Shown: positions 36,380 through 44,467 of the stretch, piece by piece | Numbering within the stretch: position 1 is the stretch's first letter | How the letters are laid out: every line of letters begins with the position of its first letter | Source: a virus | Direction: 5' to 3' (one strand) | IMG/VR virus record: IMGVR_UViG_3300034061_003631 | Location: 1 to 64,000 of that record | Length of the DNA stretch: 64,000 nt | Position numbers and translations under genes: made by a program | Notes under the pieces: generated by a model | Databases searched by the model: none | Told to the model about the DNA's origin: nothing | Seen by the model: the letters and a program-made list of their open reading frames with translations, nothing else

Positions 36380-36980
36380 TCCAATAACTTCAATTAAAAC
36401 ATATTTTGAAAACCATAATGGTTTACAATTGGCAAATAGATTTTCCGTCTCCTTTGCTGGATTACCCGGAGGTATTTCTATTGGTGATAATTCTGATGGG
36501 TTTGTACAGGCCGAATATATGGCTTTAGGACCAAGAGCACTAAACACTGTACAAGACAATTTAAATGGTTTTGGTTTTGGTAGGTTTGTGCCAAGAAGCC
36601 AAGATTTACTTAGCGGTGGATTTGGTGTTCAATTAATATTTCCCGTAACAAATGACCATCATCTTATTAAATTTTTTAATGATTGGTTTTCTTACTTTTA
36701 TAAAAGCCCCCGCCAAGCTGGTGGTAATCCTTTAAATGTATATAAAATTCCATATTACAATGATGCAGTAAGGCCAGTCACAATGACTGTAAATATGTTA
36801 AATCCAAATGGTGGTGTTAATAATTCAATAACATTTTATGAAGTTTTTCCTGTAGAGACACAACCAATAGAAATGAGTATGGCCTTTACCGATAAATATT
36901 TAAAATATGCTGTTACATTTGCATACAGAGATTTTGTTCAAACTATAGGAATACAAACACCCAGTAGCCCTGAAGGTTAA
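36363..36980 (+). CDS. Tail-tube-fold baseplate protein (gp54-like)
   Basis: A 205-residue protein. LANRFSVSFAGLPGG and the C-terminal PIEMSMAFTDKYLKYAVTFAYRDF are of the tail-tube type. Its location next to gp4 and gp26, away from gp18/gp19, suggests the tube-initiator (gp54) rather than the tube proper. This is a third or fourth tube-fold gene in the window. Confidence 0.55.
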   Translation: MPTPTNPITSIKTYFENHNGLQLANRFSVSFAGLPGGISIGDNSDGFVQAEYMALGPRALNTVQDNLNGFGFGRFVPRSQDLLSGGFGVQLIFPVTNDHHLIKFFNDWFSYFYKSPRQAGGNPLNVYKIPYYNDAVRPVTMTVNMLNPNGGVNNSITFYEVFPVETQPIEMSMAFTDKYLKYAVTFAYRDFVQTIGIQTPSSPEG

Positions 36981-36988
36981 TAGTAATT

Positions 36989-37669
36989 ATGGATAAAGAT
37001 GATATTAAAACATTGATAGATTCATTAAGTCCCACTTATGAAACTATTTTGCCTGTTTCAGGAAAAACAGTTTTATTTATTCCATTTAAAGTTAAAGATG
37101 CAAAAAACATCTCAATTATTTTAAATGAACAAAATAAAAAACTTTCATTAATTGCAATGGTAAATTTGCTAAAGGCAAATACAAAGGGAATTAATATTGA
37201 AGAACTTTGTCTTGCAGATGCAGAATACTTGTATTTAAAAATAAGATCTAAAAGTGTTGGCGAACTAATAAATATTAAAATTGGTGAAGAAAAATACAAT
37301 ATAAACATTGATGATATCAAATGCCGCAATACCCCAACAGAACAAAATTTGTTAATAAAAGATGGTGTTTATGCTGTAATAAAAACACCACAAATAAAAA
37401 CAATACTAAATTCTGATTTTAATGACGAACACTCAGTACTTAAAAAATACATACACACAATAATAATAAAAAATGAAATATTTAATTTAAGTACTTTTGT
37501 TCCTGACACTCTAAAAGAACTTATAGAAAATTTACCATATTCCTTAATCAAGGATATTCAAGAAATATCAAAAAAACAACCTGAACTATATTTTTCTATT
37601 CCAGCAAAAGATGGAGAAAGAGAGGTGTCAGGTACACTAAATTTTTTTACTTGGCTTCAAACTTCATAG
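36989..37669 (+). CDS. 26: Baseplate hub assembly protein (gp26-like)
   Basis: A 226-residue protein of the T4 baseplate-assembly gp26 type: an N-terminal LPVSGKTVLFIPFKVKDAKNISIIL, a helical centre and LCLADAEYLYLKIRSKSVGELI. It resembles tail assembly chaperones. The 3' end carries a run of seven T at 37642-37648 placed as a slippery heptamer (T TTT TTT) in its frame; a -1 slip would join it to the next ORF. Confidence 0.75.
   Translation: MDKDDIKTLIDSLSPTYETILPVSGKTVLFIPFKVKDAKNISIILNEQNKKLSLIAMVNLLKANTKGINIEELCLADAEYLYLKIRSKSVGELINIKIGEEKYNINIDDIKCRNTPTEQNLLIKDGVYAVIKTPQIKTILNSDFNDEHSVLKKYIHTIIIKNEIFNLSTFVPDTLKELIENLPYSLIKDIQEISKKQPELYFSIPAKDGEREVSGTLNFFTWLQTS
37642..37648 (+). promoter_or_regulatory. 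Candidate -1 ribosomal frameshift site
   Basis: Seven consecutive T form a T TTT TTT heptamer in the gp26 frame, seven codons before its stop. The -1 frame is open from here through the next ORF to 37839. This mirrors the G/GT-type frameshift of tail assembly chaperones. Confidence 0.5.
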
Positions 37670-37839
37670 ACCTATTTGACTACTACAAAACTAATTTTTC
37701 ATTGATAAATTATTACAAATGGTCAATCGAAGATATTGAAAATATGATGTTTTGGGAAAGAGAAATTTATATAAATCTTTTGGCTGAAGAAAAACAAAAA
37801 GAAAGTCAATTAAAAATGTCACAGCAATTTGGTAGGTAA
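37651..37839 (+). CDS. gp51-like baseplate hub assembly ORF (own TTG start or -1 frameshift product)
   Basis: A 62-residue ORF (or frameshift extension) with a helical, aromatic N-terminal stretch, DLFDYYKTNFSLINYYKWSIEDIENMMFWEREIYINLL, similar in type to gp51-like and tail-chaperone C-terminal modules. The only independent start is a TTG inside gene 26 and no Shine-Dalgarno is evident, which favours production by frameshift. T4 genes 26 and 51 are also neighbours. Confidence 0.55.
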   Translation: MASNFIDLFDYYKTNFSLINYYKWSIEDIENMMFWEREIYINLLAEEKQKESQLKMSQQFGR

Positions 37840-37842
37840 AAT

Positions 37843-38346
37843 ATGGAAGCAAACAATACGGGATTACCGGAACCAACAAAAGAAACTATAAATGTTGAGC
37901 AAGTAGTTCAAAATTATTTAATTGAGCCAGATATGCTTTTTTCAAATACAGAAAAAGCAACAACAACATTAGGCGAAGTTAAATTTTCAGAAGAAGATTT
38001 AAAGCAGTCAAATGTAAACAATAACTTTCAAAACTTGTCTGCCAGTGGCCAATATATACCACCATTCAACAATTCTGCCAGTTTAAAATTAACAGCACCA
38101 TCAGTTGTTTTAGAAAAGCCAATTGAACCTCAAAATGTTTCAAAAAAAGAATTTCAAAATGTTTTAAATCAGTTGACTGGAACTATAAATCCTGCACTTC
38201 AAAATCTCTATAGTTCAGTATCTGCTGTAATGGAAAAGGGTAAAGATCCAAAAGGATTTACAGAAATTAGACCAACATATAATGGTGATGCATTTTTCTT
38301 TGCTGACGAAGTAAAAAGAACAAGTCAAAAATTTTTATGGTCATAA
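37843..38346 (+). CDS. Unknown protein in the baseplate-assembly operon
   Basis: A 167-residue protein, acidic with an unstructured N-terminal half and a helical segment (KKEFQNVLNQLTGTINPALQNLYSSVSAVMEKG). It ends in FADEVKRTSQKFLWS. It follows the gp51-like ORF by 3 nt and precedes a terminator. No family was recognised. Confidence 0.6.
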   Translation: MEANNTGLPEPTKETINVEQVVQNYLIEPDMLFSNTEKATTTLGEVKFSEEDLKQSNVNNNFQNLSASGQYIPPFNNSASLKLTAPSVVLEKPIEPQNVSKKEFQNVLNQLTGTINPALQNLYSSVSAVMEKGKDPKGFTEIRPTYNGDAFFFADEVKRTSQKFLWS

Positions 38347-38369
38347 AAAAAGCCCCTTTCGGGGCTTTT
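38345..38369. terminator. Bidirectional terminator
   Basis: A perfect 9-bp stem AAAAGCCCC/GGGGCTTTT with a TTTC loop lies between convergent genes and is flanked by A/T runs, so it can act on both strands (after the baseplate operon and after gene 32). Confidence 0.85.
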
Positions 38370-38370
38370 C

Positions 38371-39225
38371 TCACTCATTCTCCATTTCGGAGAAGTATTG
38401 CAGTGGATCTTTTTCCTCTGCTTCTGTAATTGATGGTTCCTCTACATCATCCTCAACACTCTTAGATTCATTGTATTGAGAACGAATATCATCACCAACA
38501 GCTTTCTTGAATCTCTCTTTAAGTTCATCAAAGCTCTTAAATTGAGACTTATCAATAAATGGCTTGAGAGGATATTGCTTTTTCCAAAGCTCCTCAAGTT
38601 TCTTATCGTCACCACCAAAAAGAGGTGCAGGTGATGCAAATTCACTTCTATCGTAATTTACATATCCACCAACGTTTCGGATCTTTAGCTTAAAATCAGC
38701 TCCAGTCCAAAAGTTAAATGGGTCTACAGCAACTTCATCTTGAAATTCCGGGTGAGCTAGACTTTGGATTTTTTGAAAAATCTTCGTGCCATATTGGTAT
38801 AGGAACACCTTACCCTTGTTTTCTGGATTTGCAGGATCTTCAATTACCAAAATATTAGAAATGTAAGTTAGCTTACGCTTACGGTTCCGAGCGATGTTTT
38901 TATCATCTTCGATACCGCTATTCCAAAGTTCGGTGTTTGCTGCACAAACTGGGCACTTTTCACCAATAGTCGTGGGGCAGTTTTCATAAAGCCATCCACC
39001 CTTGCCCTTGAATGTGTGACTATAAAGAGAAACAAAGGGGGTATCTTCGCCAGCAATTTCTGGAAGAAAACGGATAACCGCATAGCCGTTACCTGCTTTA
39101 TCGATACCGGGCTTCCAAACCCTTTCGTCTTTATAGCTTTCCTTGGAGGTCATCTTTTCAAGACGCTCTGTTAAATTTGCGACTGAGTTCTTACTTTTCT
39201 TTTTAAAATCTGAAAAACTTGCCAT
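38371..39225 (-). CDS. 32: Single-stranded DNA-binding protein (gp32-like)
   Basis: A 284-residue protein with the gp32 zinc-binding cluster: His70, Cys83, Cys91 and Cys94 in SLYSHTFKGKGGWLYENC...CPVC. The basic N-terminal B region is SDFKKKSKNSVANL and the C-terminus is acidic (the A domain that recruits partners). It coats single strands in replication, recombination and repair. The leader has a strong hairpin at 39235-39251, possibly for the autoregulation known for T4 gene 32. Confidence 0.93.
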   Translation of the reverse strand: MASFSDFKKKSKNSVANLTERLEKMTSKESYKDERVWKPGIDKAGNGYAVIRFLPEIAGEDTPFVSLYSHTFKGKGGWLYENCPTTIGEKCPVCAANTELWNSGIEDDKNIARNRKRKLTYISNILVIEDPANPENKGKVFLYQYGTKIFQKIQSLAHPEFQDEVAVDPFNFWTGADFKLKIRNVGGYVNYDRSEFASPAPLFGGDDKKLEELWKKQYPLKPFIDKSQFKSFDELKERFKKAVGDDIRSQYNESKSVEDDVEEPSITEAEEKDPLQYFSEMENE

Positions 39226-39234
39226 ATTAATATC

Positions 39235-39251
39235 CCGAGGATCTACCTCGG
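39235..39251 (-). promoter_or_regulatory. Hairpin in the gene 32 leader (possible autoregulatory operator)
   Basis: CCGAGG and CCTCGG pair across a 5-nt loop, 9 nt upstream of the gene 32 ATG on the minus strand. T4 gp32 represses its own mRNA through a structured leader. This element is a candidate analogue; no T4-like pseudoknot was traced. Confidence 0.5.
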
Positions 39252-39264
39252 CCTTTCTACTTTA

Positions 39265-39292
39265 ATTATAAGCCAACTAATATGTTAGTCAA
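39265..39292 (-). promoter_or_regulatory. Sigma70-type promoter of gene 32
   Basis: Minus strand: TTGACT (39287-39292), 16-nt spacer, TATAAT (39265-39270). The -35 box overlaps the stop of the gp33-like gene. Confidence 0.75.
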
Positions 39293-39518
39293 TTGGTAAT
39301 TTTGGCTTTTTTTTATTTTTTAAAATATTGAGCATTTTACCTTCTTGCTCAATCTTTTCGATAATAGGTTTAGTTAAAAGTTTACCAGCAGCGGTAGGAT
39401 CTATTCCCATTTCCTCGCTTAGTTCTAAAATACAATCCATAAAGGATAATTTTGTTTTTAAAACTCTTTGTAATACTTTATTTGAAAATTTTTCTTTTGC
39501 CGAATCATCTATATACAT
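39285..39518 (-). CDS. 33: Late transcription coactivator (gp33-like)
   Basis: A 77-residue helical protein. LKTKLSFMDCILELSEEMGIDPTAAGKLLTKPIIEKIEQEG follows the compact gp33 pattern of marine T4-like phages (IDAIL...EE-x-x-IEP-x-x-x-x-KL). gp33 connects host RNA polymerase with the sliding clamp for late transcription. An AAGGA Shine-Dalgarno precedes the ATG. It fits the many TATAAATA-type promoters here. Confidence 0.7.
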   Translation of the reverse strand: MYIDDSAKEKFSNKVLQRVLKTKLSFMDCILELSEEMGIDPTAAGKLLTKPIIEKIEQEGKMLNILKNKKKPKLPID

Positions 39519-39608
39519 GTGTAATCCTTATATTAATATACGGGCTAAACTAAAAAGAGCAATCATTATTCACTGCTAAATATTCTAGAACTATTTATAG
39601 GATAACAA

Positions 39609-40556
39609 ATGGCTTCTGACAACAACGAAAACATTATTATTGAAACTTCTGGTCTTACTGCTGCAATTGCTACAGACGTAGCACAATTTGCTGGTGTAAC
39701 AGCCCACTATCAAATTTTTAAACTAGCATATGGAATAACTGGTGTAGCTACTTTAGCTTCATCAACCAACCCACTTCCAGTTAGTTTCGGAAGCGGACTT
39801 ACAGCCACAATTTCTGGATTTAGTGGTCTTGTAACAGTACAGGGAACCGGTGGTGGTTATCCTCTTCCTGTTAGCGGAACAATCATAGCAACAGGCTCTA
39901 CTGCATCCCCTGTATTTGTTAAAACATATACAGGTAGCCAAATAGAAATTACTGGTGGTAAATTATACACAACTGCAGACTCTATTTCTTGCTACGGACC
40001 CTCTGGAGCCACATCTATCTTTGTAAAGTTAGTTGGTTCTACCGGATGGTCAATAGGAACAAATGGTGATGCACTAAAAGTTTCAATCACAGGAGCCACA
40101 TTTGAAGCTACCATTCCAGCTACTGTAACTGTAGCGGGTATTTCTGGTGCTACTGCCGTTGCTGTTACCGTAGGAAATACAGTTGGTATTTCTAATACTC
40201 AAATTACAGATGGCATAACTGCTATTTATGGCCAAGTGGTCGGCTTAAGAACAGATTTTAGTGCTCTTGGAGTTGGAAGAGCAACCACATTTAAAACAGG
40301 TAGAATTTCTCCAACATCAGCTGCAGTTCTTCAAATGGACAGTTCTGGGTTTACTTGCTTGGCTGGTATCAATGTAAAAGCTCTTTCAACAAATACAGAT
40401 TTTATATATCTCGGAAATACATCTGGCTTGATTGGATCCTCTTATGGGTATGCTTTAGATCCTGGTGAGGATGTATTCTTAAATATTCAAAATACAAATA
40501 AAATATTTGCAGTATCAAACACAGGCACACAAGTAATCACATACATGGCCTCATAA
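39609..40556 (+). CDS. Beta-rich repetitive virion protein (fibre-like)
   Basis: A 315-residue Gly/Thr/Ser/Ala-rich protein of alternating strands (for example ATIPATVTVAGISGATAVAVTVGN), with hardly any charged helices. This composition is typical of phage fibre shafts or decoration proteins. A GCTAAATA late box lies about 27 nt upstream. No family was recognised. Confidence 0.55.
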   Translation: MASDNNENIIIETSGLTAAIATDVAQFAGVTAHYQIFKLAYGITGVATLASSTNPLPVSFGSGLTATISGFSGLVTVQGTGGGYPLPVSGTIIATGSTASPVFVKTYTGSQIEITGGKLYTTADSISCYGPSGATSIFVKLVGSTGWSIGTNGDALKVSITGATFEATIPATVTVAGISGATAVAVTVGNTVGISNTQITDGITAIYGQVVGLRTDFSALGVGRATTFKTGRISPTSAAVLQMDSSGFTCLAGINVKALSTNTDFIYLGNTSGLIGSSYGYALDPGEDVFLNIQNTNKIFAVSNTGTQVITYMAS

Positions 40557-40557
40557 T

Positions 40558-41862
40558 ATGTTGTCTTATGCATTAAATGCTTGTAAAACACTTATCAATT
40601 ACGGAACCAATATACGAGGTTCTACATTTGATCCAAGCTTTTCACAGGGATTTATTTCTTCAAAACCAAATGTATCCTTAATAGGGTCTAGTTGTTTTAT
40701 AGACTATACTGGCTCTTTTAATATTTCTGATTTAACTTATCTTAAAAAATTATTTAAAAACACTCCGGTTGGAACGACTTTTGCATTTTCAGATGCTTCT
40801 TATTATGATCCCAATTATGAATATACTGTAGATCCAAGTGGTGTGTTTCGTTTTGAATCTTTGACAGGCAATGATAAATTAATAGTCGGGGGTGTACAAT
40901 CTGGATTTACAAGTTTAACAAACTATAAATTTTATAATGCAAATAACTTTGTAAACGCCCCTCAATATAGTTCTGGATATAGTGGTGGTGCAACAGCGCA
41001 CAATTACATAGAAAATAATTTAACAATTAATGCTGGTAAATCTTTTATAAGTCTTGGTATAATTGGAAATCAATTTGGCAAAGAAGAATACGTAGAAGTT
41101 GGTGGCTCTTCCACCAATACAGGAAAGCTAAAAATTGATTCAGTAATAAAATTAAAAGATAACCGCGAACTTGTTTATCTGACTTCTACAGCTCAAAATG
41201 AAAATTTAGCAATATCGGGGATTACTTATAACCATTATTTGCGCGGAAACGCCAACCCAGAGATTTTATCAAAAAGCCGAAGACAAATAGGTTGCTACGT
41301 TGTTTATGATTCATTGGGCAATCAAATTAGTTGTTTTGAAAATCAAAACCAACTTCAAGCATTTTTGAGATCTCAATATGAAACTTCAACTTATACGGCT
41401 GAATGGGTTCCATCCCTATCATGTTCAAGACTTTATGATATAGGATTTAGTGCCTCTACTGCCGATAAAGCATTGCCTTACGATGCTTCGGTATTCGTTT
41501 ACATAGATCAATTTACGGCTGGAAATTACGATCCAAGTGGAAATTATAATGAATCTTATGTTTATTTGTTAAAAACAAACAATGGCGAAAATGGAGCCTT
41601 GCAAGTTACTAGTGAATTAAACTTTACAATAGATACCGGATTTAAAATCGATCTTAGTCACCCTTCATTGAAAGGATTTGCTGTAAATTATTACATAGAC
41701 CCAGCAAAATCTGTTCCAATGACAGAAAACATTTACTTGCTCGGTGTACCCGGTTTTGATCAGTCGGGCATTTTGTATACTAAAACAGAAACAAGTTCAC
41801 GTTCAATTTATATTGAACTTGTTGGTCCAACTTTATTAGGACTGCAAGTTACAATACAATAA
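40558..41862 (+). CDS. Putative virion structural/fibre protein
   Basis: A 434-residue protein, Ser/Gly/Asn/Tyr-rich with long strand-forming stretches and no recognised enzyme motif. It follows the fibre-like gene by one base and precedes a terminator, so both are probably parts of the same host-contact structure. Confidence 0.5.
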   Translation: MLSYALNACKTLINYGTNIRGSTFDPSFSQGFISSKPNVSLIGSSCFIDYTGSFNISDLTYLKKLFKNTPVGTTFAFSDASYYDPNYEYTVDPSGVFRFESLTGNDKLIVGGVQSGFTSLTNYKFYNANNFVNAPQYSSGYSGGATAHNYIENNLTINAGKSFISLGIIGNQFGKEEYVEVGGSSTNTGKLKIDSVIKLKDNRELVYLTSTAQNENLAISGITYNHYLRGNANPEILSKSRRQIGCYVVYDSLGNQISCFENQNQLQAFLRSQYETSTYTAEWVPSLSCSRLYDIGFSASTADKALPYDASVFVYIDQFTAGNYDPSGNYNESYVYLLKTNNGENGALQVTSELNFTIDTGFKIDLSHPSLKGFAVNYYIDPAKSVPMTENIYLLGVPGFDQSGILYTKTETSSRSIYIELVGPTLLGLQVTIQ

Positions 41863-41867
41863 AAAAA

Positions 41868-41887
41868 ACCCCCGCCGAAGCGAGGGT
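41868..41887. terminator. Terminator between convergent genes
   Basis: An 8-bp stem (ACCCCCGC/GCGAGGGT, one mismatch) with a CGAA loop directly follows the fibre-like operon. It is preceded by eight A, so it may also act on the minus-strand HTH gene. Confidence 0.75.
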
Positions 41888-41908
41888 CTTTCACAAACCG
41901 TCTTTTTA

Positions 41909-42145
41909 TTATCGTGAGCGATTTCGCGCTACACGATAATAAGTACGACCATTACGAAGCTCGCGAACTACAGTGTAGTTCATATCAAAACGATCAAATG
42001 CCTCACGAAGGTCATGCATCGTTGCACGCATATTTCCAACTCGGAAACGCTTGCGAGCTTCGCATGCACTCAGAGGCGTCCCTCTGCGCATATAATCAAA
42101 AACTCTTTGAATCTTGGTCGGACGGTCAACATTAGTAATCTCCAT
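41909..42145 (-). CDS. Small winged-helix/HTH protein
   Basis: A 78-residue basic protein. RPTKIQRVFDYMRRGTPLSACEARKRFRVGNMRATMHDLREAF reads as a winged helix-turn-helix of the kind found in phage and plasmid proteins, with a C-terminal strand pair (NYTVVRELRNGRTYYRV) as the wing. It has a sigma70-type promoter and an AAGGA Shine-Dalgarno. Its GC content is higher than that of its neighbours. It is a possible DNA-binding regulator. Confidence 0.6.
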   Translation of the reverse strand: MEITNVDRPTKIQRVFDYMRRGTPLSACEARKRFRVGNMRATMHDLREAFDRFDMNYTVVRELRNGRTYYRVARNRSR

Positions 42146-42196
42146 ATGGTTCCTTTCTAAAAGAGATAGACCATTATGGCTTAATATTTTTGTATG

Positions 42197-42883
42197 TCAA
42201 ATATTATTTGGTATTTTTATCAAATTGTGTGTAAATAATGTATCTGCCAAAAATTTAGATATTTCGTTATCAGATGGATAATGCAGACCTGCAACGTATC
42301 TACTATAAGCCATATCGTTACAAAATTTGTTTATTTCTAAACTTTTTTCTGGTTTAAAATTTGTTAAAACCTTATTAACTATAAATGAATCAAGTGCGTG
42401 TCCAGAAGGATATGCGGGGTGCATAGCTTCCGATGGCACATTGAATTTAAGTTGTATTCCATAATAGGGAGCAATTTGGTATGGTCTCGCTCTATTAAAA
42501 TGGTTTTTCAGTAACATTAAAATTGGATCGCTTTGATTAAAAAGTTTATGAAAAAATTGTGTTTTTAAATTTAATCCTAAAAATGTTTTGCAAAAATTGA
42601 CATAACATTTTTTTTCATCAATTTCTGCATTTATTGCAAATTCAATTTCTTCTTTTGTTGCATTTGCAGTAACTCTCTCTAAAAATAAAAGTTCATTTAT
42701 AGTCTGTTCACTGGAATTTTTTGGAGGCTTCATTGCAAAAAATTGATTAATTATTCCCGTAGCAAAAAAATAACCAATAATTGGATCTGCGCAAGTTATT
42801 TTAGATTTATCATCGTACAATAAATCGCCATAAACTATTGTGTCAATGGCATTATTTGGTGTATTATATCTATTGTCCAACAT
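42197..42883 (-). CDS. PAP2-superfamily phosphatase
   Basis: A 228-residue protein carrying all three PAP2/haloperoxidase motifs: K126-x6-R133-P134, P159-S-G-H162 and S194-R195-x5-H201-x3-D205. These build the phosphate pocket of phosphatidic acid, undecaprenyl-diphosphate and acid phosphatases. There is no clear multi-helix membrane core, so it looks like a soluble or peripheral member. Phages rarely carry it. A role in envelope lipid or polyprenyl-phosphate recycling for the glycan operon is speculative. Confidence 0.82.
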   Translation of the reverse strand: MLDNRYNTPNNAIDTIVYGDLLYDDKSKITCADPIIGYFFATGIINQFFAMKPPKNSSEQTINELLFLERVTANATKEEIEFAINAEIDEKKCYVNFCKTFLGLNLKTQFFHKLFNQSDPILMLLKNHFNRARPYQIAPYYGIQLKFNVPSEAMHPAYPSGHALDSFIVNKVLTNFKPEKSLEINKFCNDMAYSRYVAGLHYPSDNEISKFLADTLFTHNLIKIPNNI

Positions 42884-42926
42884 ATTAATATCTATATACT
42901 AAATATTGTTGACTGAGGAGGTTTAC

Positions 42927-43526
42927 GTGGCAAAGACCCACCATCAGTTTGTAAGATTTGTGAAACAACATCTTGCAGAATACGGCATGAAACTAATCAT
43001 TGGCCGTGGAAAGCTCGTCAATACCGGACACGGTCGATGTGAAGGCTATTTCAATGAAATTGAAAAAGTAATAAAAATTGCCGGTAACAACCAATATTTT
43101 TTGCAAACTTTAGTCCACGAATACGCCCACTTTTTGCAATACATAAACCAAGTTCAGGTTTATACAAAGTCTGACAAAGCGGGATTAATTGTAGAAAATT
43201 GGTTTAACGGCAGAGAATATAACAAAAAAACCTTAAAAAGAGCCTTTTTGCTTGTTAGAGCAATGGAAAGAGACTGCGAAAAGCGTGCTTTAAAGTTGAT
43301 TGATGAGTTTAATCTTAAAATTGACAAAAAACTTTATGCAAAGCGCGCAAACTGTTATATCTACACCCATTTTTTGATGGAAAAAACCAGAAAATATGGA
43401 ACTTATAAGAAAAGCCCATACTTTAGCAAGTATGTTCTCAAAATTATGCCATCAAATATGGCAGTTTTGAGTCACAGATCTATTCCACCCAAAATTTACT
43501 CAATATTAGAGTCGTTTACTCTTTGA
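42927..43526 (+). CDS. HExxH zinc metallopeptidase-like protein
   Basis: A 199-residue protein from the GTG at 42927, chosen because GAGGAGG lies 5-6 nt upstream; the frame opens 21 nt earlier. TLVHEYAHFLQ (residues 61-71) is a zincin HExxH motif, followed by a helical region and basic C-terminus. It resembles SprT/ImmA-type small metallopeptidases of phages only in the motif; a third ligand was not identified. Confidence 0.6.
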   Translation: MAKTHHQFVRFVKQHLAEYGMKLIIGRGKLVNTGHGRCEGYFNEIEKVIKIAGNNQYFLQTLVHEYAHFLQYINQVQVYTKSDKAGLIVENWFNGREYNKKTLKRAFLLVRAMERDCEKRALKLIDEFNLKIDKKLYAKRANCYIYTHFLMEKTRKYGTYKKSPYFSKYVLKIMPSNMAVLSHRSIPPKIYSILESFTL

Positions 43527-43861
43527 GATTTTAAGTATTGTGGTATAAATTTGGTAAATTTTTCATTACCATAAGGCCAACGGTCATCTTTTTCCATAAA
43601 ATTGTAATGAACTAATGAGTCTATGTGCTCTTCTAGCATTTTAAGAGTCACATCATCCACATTCCATTTTATTTCTGTGTCTGTCTCTATGGAAGGTTTT
43701 TCTGCTGACCTATGTTCAGCAACAGCGAGATCGGAAATTTTTGCAATATTTCCAAGAATTTCCATGGATTTGGCGCATTGATAAAAAAGATCCTTTTTGA
43801 CTGGATCTTCTTCTTTGCGAGCCAAGTTGCGAATTTCATAAACTAGCTCTGGGATTTTCAT
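43496..43861 (-). CDS. Unknown helical protein
   Basis: A 121-residue charged, helical protein with an AAGGAG Shine-Dalgarno. Its 3' end overlaps the convergent metallopeptidase gene by 31 nt. No family or motif was recognised. Confidence 0.55.
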   Translation of the reverse strand: MKIPELVYEIRNLARKEEDPVKKDLFYQCAKSMEILGNIAKISDLAVAEHRSAEKPSIETDTEIKWNVDDVTLKMLEEHIDSLVHYNFMEKDDRWPYGNEKFTKFIPQYLKSQRVNDSNIE

Positions 43862-43870
43862 AACAACTCC

Positions 43871-44080
43871 TTATTTTTTATGAGCTTGATTAAATACAAT
43901 GAAGTCTATCGGAACATCCTCTTGATTTTTATTTGCTCTTTTTTTTGCTGAAACAAATTCTCTGTCGGTCAACAGTAGCGGGGTAACTTCCCCAGTGGAA
44001 TCCACGTGCGCTGCAAAATAATAACTGTAGTTTTCTGTAGGTTTTCTTTTTTTGTTTATTATTTTCTTTTTGTTTTTCAT
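43871..44080 (-). CDS. Small basic protein
   Basis: A 69-residue, strongly basic protein with a Lys-rich N-terminus (KNKKKIINKKRKP) followed by a short strand-rich domain. It overlaps the upstream ferritin-like gene by 4 nt. The function is unknown. Confidence 0.5.
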   Translation of the reverse strand: MKNKKKIINKKRKPTENYSYYFAAHVDSTGEVTPLLLTDREFVSAKKRANKNQEDVPIDFIVFNQAHKK

Positions 44081-44439
44081 TTCAAAGTCAATAGATACTT
44101 TGTTTTTTGGACTGTTGCCAGTATCTCATCTCTTATATTCAAAAGAGCTGTTTGATGTTCATCAATTTCTTTTGGTAAACCATTTATCAAATAATCTTCA
44201 AAAGAATCTAAAATTGTTTTAGGATCAATGTCTTCCGGTCCATTAAATTCTAATTGTTTTATATTATAAATCTCACCTCTCCCATAAACACCAATATAGG
44301 TTTCAGTAAAGGTATCTAAAAGATCATCTATGGCTTCATATGCTTTACCCAATGCTTGGTGTGCTGGATAAGATTGTGTACCCCAGTGATGGAGTCTTAA
44401 TTCATTTTGAAAGTTTAATATTATTTTTATGCATGACAT
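44077..44439 (-). CDS. Ferritin-like/DUF5856 protein
   Basis: A 120-residue helical protein. LRLHHWGTQSYPAHQALGKAYEAIDDLLDTFTETYIG matches the four-helix phage family annotated as DUF5856, which resembles Dps/ferritin helices (HxxH, then Asp/Glu pairs). Iron binding is not established. A CATAAATA late box is 8 nt before the ATG and overlaps the box of the divergent gene. Confidence 0.6.
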   Translation of the reverse strand: MSCIKIILNFQNELRLHHWGTQSYPAHQALGKAYEAIDDLLDTFTETYIGVYGRGEIYNIKQLEFNGPEDIDPKTILDSFEDYLINGLPKEIDEHQTALLNIRDEILATVQKTKYLLTLK

Positions 44440-44447
44440 AACAATAC

Positions 44448-44462
44448 TATTTATGATAAATA
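44448..44462. promoter_or_regulatory. Overlapping divergent late promoters
   Basis: CATAAATA on the minus strand (44448-44455) and GATAAATA on the plus strand (44455-44462) share one base. The gaps to the start codons are 8 nt (minus) and 5 nt (plus). Confidence 0.6.
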
Positions 44463-44467
44463 ATTAC

